From Bacteroidia bacterium (GTDB lineage: Bacteria; Bacteroidota; Bacteroidia; B-17B0; Aurantibacillaceae), in NCBI GenBank assembly GCA_016787445.1, contig JAEUTQ010000024.1:27173-91172 (forward strand): a DNA stretch of 64,000 bases, given 5' to 3'. The position numbers and the translations under genes are program-made. Below are positions 8,558 to 15,627 of this stretch, piece by piece. Position 1 is the first letter of the stretch. The number at the start of each line of letters is the position of its first letter. Below the pieces are notes generated by a model. It searched no databases. It was not told where the DNA came from and saw only the letters and a list, made by a program, of their open reading frames with translations.

Positions 8558-8653
8558 TTTAATTTTTTTTAATGATTAATAATATTCAAAAAAAAGGCAT
8601 TTTTTTTGATTGACCAAGCTTATTACTTATAGTTTATTAACATCGCGTTTTTA

Positions 8654-9010
8654 TTAAGCTGCTGGTGCATCTTCAATTTTCTTGTAAACCGAATCGTCAA
8701 ATGCAAGAATTGCCCAGAAAACAATGCTTAGAAACAATAATCCAACTGTAAATCCTGCTCCCTTACCAAAGGATAAAGAAATACGATGAAGCATCATTAT
8801 CGCAAACACAATATTTGCAATCGGAATTAAGAACATGAAAATCCACCACCAAGGTTTATTGGCGATTTTAAGTAAAATAAGAATGTTGTAAATCGGAACG
8901 ATACACGCCCAACCGGGTTGCCCCGCTTTTTCAAACACTTTCCATTGTGAAATAATGACAAAAGCAATAATGCCCAGCCATAAAATGATGAAAACAATTA
9001 ATCCTGCCAT
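8654..9010 (-). CDS. DUF5684-like membrane protein
   Basis: A 118-residue integral membrane protein. The ATG at 9010 is taken as the start; a TTG at 9037 would only add nine polar residues. Three or four hydrophobic segments are visible. The middle carries FEKAGQPGWACIVPIYNILILLKIANKPWWW, a motif (FxKAGxPGWaaiIPiYN...KPWWW) found in DUF5684-type proteins, sometimes annotated as signal peptidase I-like although they lack the Ser-Lys catalytic pair. No catalytic residues are seen here either. Function unknown. It stands alone between an M61 peptidase gene and the small membrane protein gene on the same strand. Confidence 0.75.
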   Translation of the reverse strand: MAGLIVFIILWLGIIAFVIISQWKVFEKAGQPGWACIVPIYNILILLKIANKPWWWIFMFLIPIANIVFAIMMLHRISLSFGKGAGFTVGLLFLSIVFWAILAFDDSVYKKIEDAPAA

Positions 9011-9070
9011 GTTATTTGATTTTATAGGTTTATACAACTAAATAAAATCATTTTGGCAAGAAAACAAAAT

Positions 9071-10795
9071 TTAATTTTCAATACCCAACCACTTTTTATA
9101 ATTGATCTCCTGTTGCAAGGTTCGCTTACTTAAAGCTGCAATTTTGTACTGATTAAAATAAGTAGAAGCACCACTCTTCATTTGAACAGTCTTTAGTCTG
9201 CCTTGTGAAGAAATGGTTAAGTTAATTTCATTCCCCTTAAAATAATTTAACCAATTGTTTAAATCGTTTTTGATTACAAAACCATTCACAGCTATAATAT
9301 CATCGCTGGCTGATAAACCCGATTTCCAGGCTGGAGAATAAGGAGCAATTAAAGACACCTTTGTAACTCCGGGCTGCTCCACTACTTTAAAACCAAAAGT
9401 ATTTTCATTGGTTAATACGCTTGGTAGTTTCTGCATTTCTATTCCCACGTAATTAAAACATTCATTTAAAACAGGCTCGAAATCTGAAGTTCCATAAACA
9501 TAATTATCAAATATTTCCTGCAACGAAACGCCGGCTGCTTCATTGCACAAACCGATTATATCCTTTTCAGTGTAACCGATTCCCTTTTTACCAAAATCAT
9601 TATACAACTTCCGGCACACATCTTTTAATGAGTTTTTATTTTGAGTATGCTTTAATATGGAAACATCTAATATAAACGCTACTAAATTCCCTTCATCGTA
9701 TATCGATGTTTTACGGTAAGGTGCGCCTGGCACATAACCATCCAGCCAAGTCTCCCAACTACTTTGCGCTACCGACAAATTAAATCGTCCGTAATTATGA
9801 AAGTGCTTCATTAAGCGTTCTTCCAACGTTTCAAAATATTGCTGGTCATTAAACACATTGGATGCTCTCAACATCACATCCCCATAATAAGTTGTGAAAC
9901 CTTCGTAAACGTAACCGGTCCTTGCATAATTTTCCTTTGTAAAATCATACGGCATCATTTCAGCGGGACGAATATTTTTCACATTCCATGTATGAAATAG
10001 TTCATGTGAACTAACACCTAACAAATCTTCATACGTTTTGCCATTGTTTAAATCGTAAGCCGGACCTAAAACTATCATAGTGCTTTTCTCATGCTCCACA
10101 CCGTGATAATATTTATTCGGTAACACTTGAAATAAAAAATGATATTCGTTTACCGGAAAGCCGCCAAAAAAATCGATTTGCTTTTTAGTAAACGCGCTGA
10201 AGTGCGTTTTAATTTTTGTAAAGTCAGGTTTACATTCACCATTAAAATGTAAATAGAACTTAATTCCATTTACTTCATACACATCACTTTTAATATTTGC
10301 TGAAGCAATAAATGGAGAATCGGCCAGTTCATTAAAATTTGTTGCCGTTAAGGTTTTACCTTCCACAGGCATCGAACAAGCAATTTTATAATCATCCGGA
10401 ATTTCAAGCGTTACTTCATGCTTTTCATTCATGCGATCCGGAACATACATACACACATGCACAGGATTCACATAGATTTGTGTTTCATCTGCAAAGCAAG
10501 CACCTGCATTCATTTCAAAAGCGAAATACGAGTAAGTTACCTTTACTGCATTTGCACCATCCGTTTTAATTTGCCATTTATCCTTATTAAGTTTTGAATA
10601 GGATAAAGTATTTCCATTGGCATCAAATGCATCAACACGCTTTATATTCTTAGCGAAATTCCCTAACTCATAGCGACCGGGTCGCCATGCCGGAAGTTGT
10701 AACTCTAAAAATTCAGTATTAATGTTATCTATTTCCAGATCCACATAAATGTAATGCGCGGCCGGATTTTTGAGATATAATTTATATTTTATCAT
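9071..10795 (-). CDS. M61 family metallopeptidase with PDZ domain
   Basis: A 574-residue enzyme of the glycyl-aminopeptidase (M61) type. Counted from the chosen start, the zinc motif HELFH is at 264-268 (in SSHELFHTWNVKNIRP), and the likely third zinc ligand is E298 in YEGFTTYYGD. The N-terminal 180 residues form the usual beta-rich domain (NPAAHYIYVDLE, LPAWRPGRYELGNF). A PDZ-like domain lies near the C terminus (APYSPAWKSGLSASDDIIAVNG). No signal peptide is evident, so it may act in the cytoplasm. The start MIKYKLYLKNP at 10795 fits the family; ATG 10813 would add six residues, and the reading frame extended to 10849 would overlap the divergent TPR gene. Confidence 0.9.
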   Translation of the reverse strand: MIKYKLYLKNPAAHYIYVDLEIDNINTEFLELQLPAWRPGRYELGNFAKNIKRVDAFDANGNTLSYSKLNKDKWQIKTDGANAVKVTYSYFAFEMNAGACFADETQIYVNPVHVCMYVPDRMNEKHEVTLEIPDDYKIACSMPVEGKTLTATNFNELADSPFIASANIKSDVYEVNGIKFYLHFNGECKPDFTKIKTHFSAFTKKQIDFFGGFPVNEYHFLFQVLPNKYYHGVEHEKSTMIVLGPAYDLNNGKTYEDLLGVSSHELFHTWNVKNIRPAEMMPYDFTKENYARTGYVYEGFTTYYGDVMLRASNVFNDQQYFETLEERLMKHFHNYGRFNLSVAQSSWETWLDGYVPGAPYRKTSIYDEGNLVAFILDVSILKHTQNKNSLKDVCRKLYNDFGKKGIGYTEKDIIGLCNEAAGVSLQEIFDNYVYGTSDFEPVLNECFNYVGIEMQKLPSVLTNENTFGFKVVEQPGVTKVSLIAPYSPAWKSGLSASDDIIAVNGFVIKNDLNNWLNYFKGNEINLTISSQGRLKTVQMKSGASTYFNQYKIAALSKRTLQQEINYKKWLGIEN

Positions 10796-10836
10796 GCGAG
10801 GATTATCTGCCATAAAATTATAAATTTGATGAGGAT

Positions 10837-11928
10837 ATGCTAAGGTCAATTTTTCTTTTTCTTACCATTTCATTAACAGCACTGGGGCAAGACCCTGATA
10901 CCTTATTATTCAGTTTACTCAAGCTGGAAAACGACACCGAAAAAGTTAACCAACTCTATAAACAAGGATTTTCATTGCGTAATACCAATCCGCAACTCGC
11001 CTATTTGTATGCGAAACACTCAGAAAAGGAAGCATTAGAATGCGGCTCACAAAAACATTTAGCTAAAAGTTATAATTTATTAGGAATCTTGTATTACAAA
11101 AAAGGCCAATACAAAACGTCGGTTAATTATCATAGACATGCCTTGCAATTAAGAACGGATATAAACGATGTACTTGGAATTGCGCAAAGCCAACAGAATT
11201 TAGGTAATGTGTATTCGGAGATAAAAATGATGGATAAAGCAGAGAAGGCTTATCTCGGCGCCATGAATGCTTATTATAAAATTGGATTAACTGAAAAAGC
11301 GCAAGAGTGTTTAAACAATATGGGCGTTATCAAACATGCATTAAAAGAATACGATGCCGCCATTGAAAATTACAAAATGGCACTTACCATGTGTAATAAA
11401 AATGACTATGATGCTCAGGCACGGTATATGAGCAACATGGGCGAAGCCTATCTTGGTAAACACGATACCCTCAAAGCCATTGCGTTAAATACCGACGCGC
11501 TTAAACTTCGTAGGATGTGTGAAAATGATATGGAGGCCGGTGATAATTATGTAAATCTCGCAGGAATATTTATTGTAACGAAGGATTTTGACAAGGCCAA
11601 ACGGTATTTACAAATTGCCGACAGCATTGCTAATCTTTATGATTACTTTGATTTGAAACTTAATGTATATAAAATTTCTGCTTTTTATCATGAAGCCGCT
11701 GGTAATGCCAAAGAAGGATTTGAATTACTGGAAAACTATTATCACAAACGCGACAGTTTATTAGCTGCGCAACAAATGGCCACCTTACAATATGATTTTG
11801 AAGAGAATTTTTCGGAACCAATTAAAGTAAAAGCTTCTTTAAAAGACATTTCCAATAAATGGATGGCGATACTTTTAGTATTAATCCTTACCTTCATATC
11901 CTACTCTCTTTTTAAGAACAAACGATGA
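10837..11928 (+). CDS. TPR protein with C-terminal membrane anchor
   Basis: A 363-residue protein with an N-terminal signal peptide (MLRSIFLFLTISLTALG) and at least five TPR units between about 60 and 290 (for example LAKSYNLLGILYYKKGQYKTSVNYHRHAL and AQECLNNMGVIKHALKEYDAAIENYKMAL). A single hydrophobic helix near the C terminus (MAILLVLILTFISYSLF) is followed by KNKR. The layout equals the sensor half of Bacteroidota TPR-histidine kinases and TPR-LuxR regulators, but no kinase or DNA-binding domain follows. The next gene, a SUI1 homologue, overlaps by 4 bases. A perfect promoter -7 box (TAAATTTG, 10821-10828) stands just 8 bases before the ATG, implying a very short leader. Confidence 0.8.
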   Translation: MLRSIFLFLTISLTALGQDPDTLLFSLLKLENDTEKVNQLYKQGFSLRNTNPQLAYLYAKHSEKEALECGSQKHLAKSYNLLGILYYKKGQYKTSVNYHRHALQLRTDINDVLGIAQSQQNLGNVYSEIKMMDKAEKAYLGAMNAYYKIGLTEKAQECLNNMGVIKHALKEYDAAIENYKMALTMCNKNDYDAQARYMSNMGEAYLGKHDTLKAIALNTDALKLRRMCENDMEAGDNYVNLAGIFIVTKDFDKAKRYLQIADSIANLYDYFDLKLNVYKISAFYHEAAGNAKEGFELLENYYHKRDSLLAAQQMATLQYDFEENFSEPIKVKASLKDISNKWMAILLVLILTFISYSLFKNKR

Positions 11929-12266
11929 GCAAGAAAGATAAAAACCGCGTTAATGTTGTTTACTCGACCAACCCGAATTTTAATTACGAGTCGGAGAGCA
12001 ATGAACAACATGAAACGTTGCCGCCTGCGCAACAAAACTTAAAAGTATACCTCGACAGATTAGGTGGTGGAAAATTATTAAGCCGTGTATCAGGATTTGT
12101 GGGCACCGAAAATGATTTAAATGATCTGGCAAAACTTTTAAAACAAAAATGTGGTGTTGGCGGGAATTCAAAAGACGGAGAAATTCTCATACAAGGAGAT
12201 AACAGAGATAAAATAATTACCCTCTTAACCAAAGAAGGATATAAAATAAAAAAAGCCGGAGGATAA
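11925..12266 (+). CDS. yciH: SUI1/YciH-type translation factor
   Basis: A 113-residue protein with a C-terminal SUI1 (eIF1-like) domain from about residue 38: LKVYLDRLGGGKLLSRVSGFVG, DLAKLLKQKCGVGGNSKDGEILIQGD, and IITLLTKEGYKIKKAGG. The family is recognisable by KxCGxGGxxKdGxIxiQGD. Bacterial members bind the small ribosomal subunit and influence start-codon selection. The N-terminal 37 residues are polar and probably disordered. The ATG overlaps the stop of the TPR gene (ATGA), indicating translational coupling. The final codons and stop lie inside the terminator hairpin. Confidence 0.9.
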   Translation: MSKKDKNRVNVVYSTNPNFNYESESNEQHETLPPAQQNLKVYLDRLGGGKLLSRVSGFVGTENDLNDLAKLLKQKCGVGGNSKDGEILIQGDNRDKIITLLTKEGYKIKKAGG

Positions 12267-12280
12267 CCTTCGGCTTTTTG
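12250..12280 (+). terminator. Terminator overlapping the end of yciH
   Basis: A 13-bp stem with one mismatch (AAAAAGCCGGAGG / CCTTCGGCTTTTT) has the TAA stop of the SUI1 gene in its loop and ends in TTTTTGTTT. The A-run on the 5' side makes it work also for the convergent gene at 12303-13058. Confidence 0.85.
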
Positions 12281-12302
12281 TTTAATTAATTTATCACACT
12301 TT

Positions 12303-13058
12303 TTAGTCTAGTGAAATCTTTTTCACTTGTGTATGCTTTCCTTGAAGAATCTTTACAAAGTAAATACCCTTAGCATTACTGCTAATGTCGATTGGTTTAT
12401 TATACTCCCCTTGAAAATTTGGTAATCTCTCGCTATAAACTTGTTTGCCTTGCATGTCATAAACTGTAATTTCTGCATCACCTTTATTCTTAAGGGTAAA
12501 GTTTAAATTAAACTTTCCGTTATTTGGATTCGGATACAACTTCATTTCTTCCATTTCAAGTTTTTTATCTGAACTACTTCCTAATCGCTTTAACTCTTCA
12601 TCACTGGCATCAGTTATATCGAGCTTTACCATTACGATCTTAGTATAATGCTTTTCAGATTTCGTCTCATTGCCTGATTCTGAATCATGAATTACCATCA
12701 CCTTTTTCATTTCCTTTCCATTCGCATCAACACCTGCTTCCTTAAGCGCCTTCTCAATCTCAGCGTTAATTTCGCTCTCGGTCATCATCTTTGTTTCTGG
12801 ACCTACCTCATCAATTGTTACAATTTTCATCACCTTTCCGTTTTCTGAGTTTACTTCGTTTATTTTGATGTTTCCATCCTTATCGCTCCATTTAAACTCT
12901 TCCGGATTACTGGTGGTAAAAGTAGTGTCAGTCACTTTCTCTACCCCATTAATGTTTTCAACCTTCTTAATTCGAATTGTTGCTTCCTTCTTTTCCGTTT
13001 GCGCATTAAGTGCCACACCTGTTAGCATCAATAATGCTGTTACCACTGATTTTTTCAT
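12303..13058 (-). CDS. Secreted protein with T9SS type A sorting domain
   Basis: A 251-residue protein with a signal peptide (MKKSVVTALLMLTGVALNAQ) and a C-terminal type A secretion tail of about 75 residues: LYPNPNNGKFNLNF, ITVYDMQGKQVYSE, DISSNAKGIYFVKI and the final KKISLD. The middle is highly charged and largely Lys/Glu rich, with no enzyme motif (TESEINAEIEKALKEAGVDANGKEM). The start at 13058 is the signal-peptide Met; an upstream in-frame start would add a non-signal stretch. A perfect -7 box (TAGTTTTG on this strand, 13089-13096) lies 30 bases upstream, followed further upstream by the GTTAAA array. Control by the adjacent two-component pair is likely but inferred. Confidence 0.85.
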   Translation of the reverse strand: MKKSVVTALLMLTGVALNAQTEKKEATIRIKKVENINGVEKVTDTTFTTSNPEEFKWSDKDGNIKINEVNSENGKVMKIVTIDEVGPETKMMTESEINAEIEKALKEAGVDANGKEMKKVMVIHDSESGNETKSEKHYTKIVMVKLDITDASDEELKRLGSSSDKKLEMEEMKLYPNPNNGKFNLNFTLKNKGDAEITVYDMQGKQVYSERLPNFQGEYNKPIDISSNAKGIYFVKILQGKHTQVKKISLD

Positions 13059-13088
13059 AATTATATTTTTTAATTGATTTTCATGAAA

Positions 13089-13096
13089 CAAAACTA
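13089..13096 (-). promoter_or_regulatory. Promoter -7 box for the T9SS type A cargo gene
   Basis: CAAAACTA on the plus strand reads TAGTTTTG on the minus strand, an exact match to the Bacteroidota -7 consensus TAnnTTTG. It is 30 bases upstream of the start codon at 13058. I see no clear TTTG -33 element; the GTTAAA array begins 22 bases upstream of the box, where an activator would bind. Confidence 0.6.
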
Positions 13097-13118
13097 CCGC
13101 TACCATCAAGGCTGATCC

Positions 13119-13177
13119 GTTAAGGCGCGGTTAAACAGTGTTAAAGAAAGGTTAAAGTTGGCGGGAATGTGTTAAAG
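13119..13177. promoter_or_regulatory. Phased GTTAAA direct-repeat array (probable response-regulator binding site)
   Basis: Five copies of GTTAA(A/G) lie on the plus strand at 13119, 13130, 13140, 13151 and 13171, with spacings of 11, 10, 11 and 20 bases, i.e. one or two DNA turns. This is how OmpR/PhoB-type regulators bind. The array sits between the divergent T9SS cargo gene (12303-13058) and the histidine kinase gene (13200), whose partner regulator is of that type. It ends 22 bases before the kinase start. Sequence is directly seen; the binding role is inference. Confidence 0.65.
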
Positions 13178-13199
13178 CCTCCCTAAATTTACCCATCGT

Positions 13200-14771
13200 A
13201 TGTCGGCACCGAAAAGATATATACCAATTTTAATAGCAATTGCCATGTTTGGTTTAATTGCATTACAGGCTATATGGCTTTTTAATGTGTATCAATTCAA
13301 ATCGCAAGAGTTAACCGACAAAACACGAGATGCTATTTTACAAACCATAAAACGATTGCAAAAAGAGGAAGACTCTAAATTAATTTTACAAAATATTGAT
13401 TCGCTTCTGGTAACAGATAATATTATTGGCTCCGATACAAAATCGGATATGCGGGTGATTGTTTCCAACATTAAAAACAAAATAAAAATTGATACACTAA
13501 AATGGGAAGGTCATTCGGGAATCGACAAAAAAATAAAAATTGTATCGGATAGTGTGCGATCTACTACCATAATTAAAACCGGTAATGGTGATACCAACAA
13601 AGTCATTATCCATTCTGAATCCATCAGTTTCAATCACACTAAAAATAAGGCTAAGGAACTCGAAACACTTTTTCTTAAAATGGCTTTACGAAGCAGTGAC
13701 CAGTCGCGCACGGTGCAAGAACGGATTAACTTCAAACAAGTAAAACAATTTGTTAACGAGGAATTATTAAAACGCGGCATTCATCTTCAACCAAGTATAT
13801 ACATTTCATCGCGACTTACCGATACAAGCAAAGTAAAATTATTCTTCTCTAATCATAGCACTGAAAAACAAAATTTTTACAATAAGAGCTTTGTGAGTTT
13901 GCCTTTATACCCCTACGAGCCGGAAAGTAAAAATATTGTTTTGGAAGTTGGATTTGCATCCACCTTAAGCTTTGTTATTAAACAAATGGCAGGCTTATTG
14001 GTACTCTCTTTATTTATTACACTTTTAATCGCCTATGTGATGATTTACACATTCAGACGAATGCTTAGTCAGGAAAAATTGAATAAAATTAAAAATGATT
14101 TTGTGAATAACATGACGCATGAATTAAAAACACCCATTGCTACCATGTCACTTGCGTTGGATGCTATTAGCAATAAAGCCATAAAGAATGATGAGCAGAA
14201 ATTCGAAAACTATACACGTATATTAAAAGAAGAAAATAAAAAACTAAACAATCATGTAGAACAGGTGCTTCAGCTTGCGCTATTAGAATCAGGAAAGCTC
14301 GCTCTAAATAAACTAGCGGTTGACTTGAACCTCTTGATTAAAAAAAGTATTCAAACGCATCAATTACAAATTGAAGAGAAAAAAGCAAAAGTAATGTATG
14401 AGGGTGAGGAGAATGCTATAGTTAATGCGGATGAATTTCATATGCAAAATCTGTTTAATAATATTATTGACAATGCTTTGAAATATTCAGCCAACGAATG
14501 CGTTGTGAAAATAAAACTTCAAAAGCGAGATAATTCAGTAATCATTTCAATTGCCGATAATGGCCCCGGAATAGATACGCATTTACATGAAAAGATATTT
14601 GAAAAATTCTTCCGTGTGCAAGGCGGCAATTTACATGATGTAAAAGGCTTTGGCATCGGCTTAAGTTATGTAAAGTCGGTAATTGAAGCGCATAATGGCA
14701 GCATTACTTTAAAAAGCGATATTGGAAAAGGCTCTGAATTTATAATTAACTTTCCTTTACATGGGGTATAA
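13200..14771 (+). CDS. Sensor histidine kinase, RprX-like
   Basis: A 523-residue inner-membrane kinase. Membrane helices are at about 7-29 and 257-285, with a periplasmic sensor region of about 225 residues between them that I cannot classify. No HAMP domain is seen. The HisKA domain has the phospho-accepting H307 in MTHELKTPIA. The ATPase domain shows the N box (NNIIDNALKYS, about 420-430), the G1 box (IADNGPGID, 451-459) and the G2 box (GFGIGLSYVKS). All catalytic motifs are intact. The response-regulator gene overlaps its end by 11 bases. A near-consensus promoter (TTG, 23 bases, TAAATTTA at 13184-13191) stands just before the ATG, behind the GTTAAA array, which suggests autoregulation. 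Confidence 0.92.
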   Translation: MSAPKRYIPILIAIAMFGLIALQAIWLFNVYQFKSQELTDKTRDAILQTIKRLQKEEDSKLILQNIDSLLVTDNIIGSDTKSDMRVIVSNIKNKIKIDTLKWEGHSGIDKKIKIVSDSVRSTTIIKTGNGDTNKVIIHSESISFNHTKNKAKELETLFLKMALRSSDQSRTVQERINFKQVKQFVNEELLKRGIHLQPSIYISSRLTDTSKVKLFFSNHSTEKQNFYNKSFVSLPLYPYEPESKNIVLEVGFASTLSFVIKQMAGLLVLSLFITLLIAYVMIYTFRRMLSQEKLNKIKNDFVNNMTHELKTPIATMSLALDAISNKAIKNDEQKFENYTRILKEENKKLNNHVEQVLQLALLESGKLALNKLAVDLNLLIKKSIQTHQLQIEEKKAKVMYEGEENAIVNADEFHMQNLFNNIIDNALKYSANECVVKIKLQKRDNSVIISIADNGPGIDTHLHEKIFEKFFRVQGGNLHDVKGFGIGLSYVKSVIEAHNGSITLKSDIGKGSEFIINFPLHGV

Positions 14772-15444
14772 GCTATTATTAATAGAAGACGAAAAAAATT
14801 TCGGCATGGTGCTTAAAGACTATTTAAGCATGAATGGATATAGTGTAACGCTTTGTGAAAATGGAGAGTTAGGAATCGAAGAGTTTAAGAAAAACAATTT
14901 TGATTTATGTATCGTTGACATCATGATGCCTAAGAAAGACGGATTTACAGTGGCGGAAGAAATGCGTTTAATAAATAAACACACGCCTTTTATTTTTCTG
15001 ACTGCACGCGGTATGCGCGATGATATAATTAAAGGATACCGCCTTGGAGCCTATGATTATATCACAAAACCATTCGACTCAGAAGTGCTTTTATATAAAC
15101 TCCAGGTTATCTTAAACAAGGCACAAAAGGAAAATGCAATTCAAAACGAATATAAAATAGGTAAGTACACTTTTCAGGTAAAAATGCGTATTCTAAAAAA
15201 CGGAACGGATACAGACATCAAATTATCACCAAAGGAAGCGGCGTTACTTCAACTGCTTTGTCAGCACCAGAACGATGTTTTACCCCGTGAGAAAGCATTG
15301 AAACAAATCTGGAAAGATGATAACTATTTTACTGCCCGAAGTATGGATGTATATATAGTTAAATTACGCAAACATCTTTCTTCCGACCCATCCATTGAAA
15401 TAAATAACCTCCACGGAAATGGCTACACTTTACTCAGCCGATAA
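14761..15444 (+). CDS. OmpR-family response regulator, RprY-like
   Basis: A 227-residue regulator. Its receiver domain has E9-D10, the phospho-acceptor D53 (in CIVDIMMPKKDG), T81 and K103 (YITKPF). The C-terminal winged helix (about 130-227) contains LSPKEAALLQLLCQHQNDVLPRE, SMDVYIVKLRKHL and NLHGNGYTLL, the OmpR/PhoB form. It is the partner of the kinase whose gene overlaps it by 11 bases. OmpR-type proteins bind direct repeats spaced by one helical turn, which fits the array upstream of the kinase gene. Downstream, a T9SS cargo gene starts after 183 bases that contain no convincing terminator. Confidence 0.93.
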   Translation: MGYKLLLIEDEKNFGMVLKDYLSMNGYSVTLCENGELGIEEFKKNNFDLCIVDIMMPKKDGFTVAEEMRLINKHTPFIFLTARGMRDDIIKGYRLGAYDYITKPFDSEVLLYKLQVILNKAQKENAIQNEYKIGKYTFQVKMRILKNGTDTDIKLSPKEAALLQLLCQHQNDVLPREKALKQIWKDDNYFTARSMDVYIVKLRKHLSSDPSIEINNLHGNGYTLLSR

Positions 15445-15627
15445 AATTTTACTTACATTTTATTTCCATTCACTAAACAGATACCGCATTTTACCCAATT
15501 TAAACCCTTTTTAGGGGTTTCCCGACCGTTAGACGTTCACTCATTTCCATCGAATTCTTGCTCATTTACAAATTTGGACTCAAATATTACTTTTAATATT
15601 GCGTCAGATATCAGATAAACAAATTTT

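Noticed and set aside
9011..9037. TTG-extended start of the DUF5684-like gene
   Set aside because: It adds nine polar residues before the first membrane helix; ATG 9010 is better.
15502..15520. AAACCC/GGGTTT hairpin after the response regulator as terminator
   Set aside because: The stem is six pairs and is followed by CCCGACC, with no T-tract.
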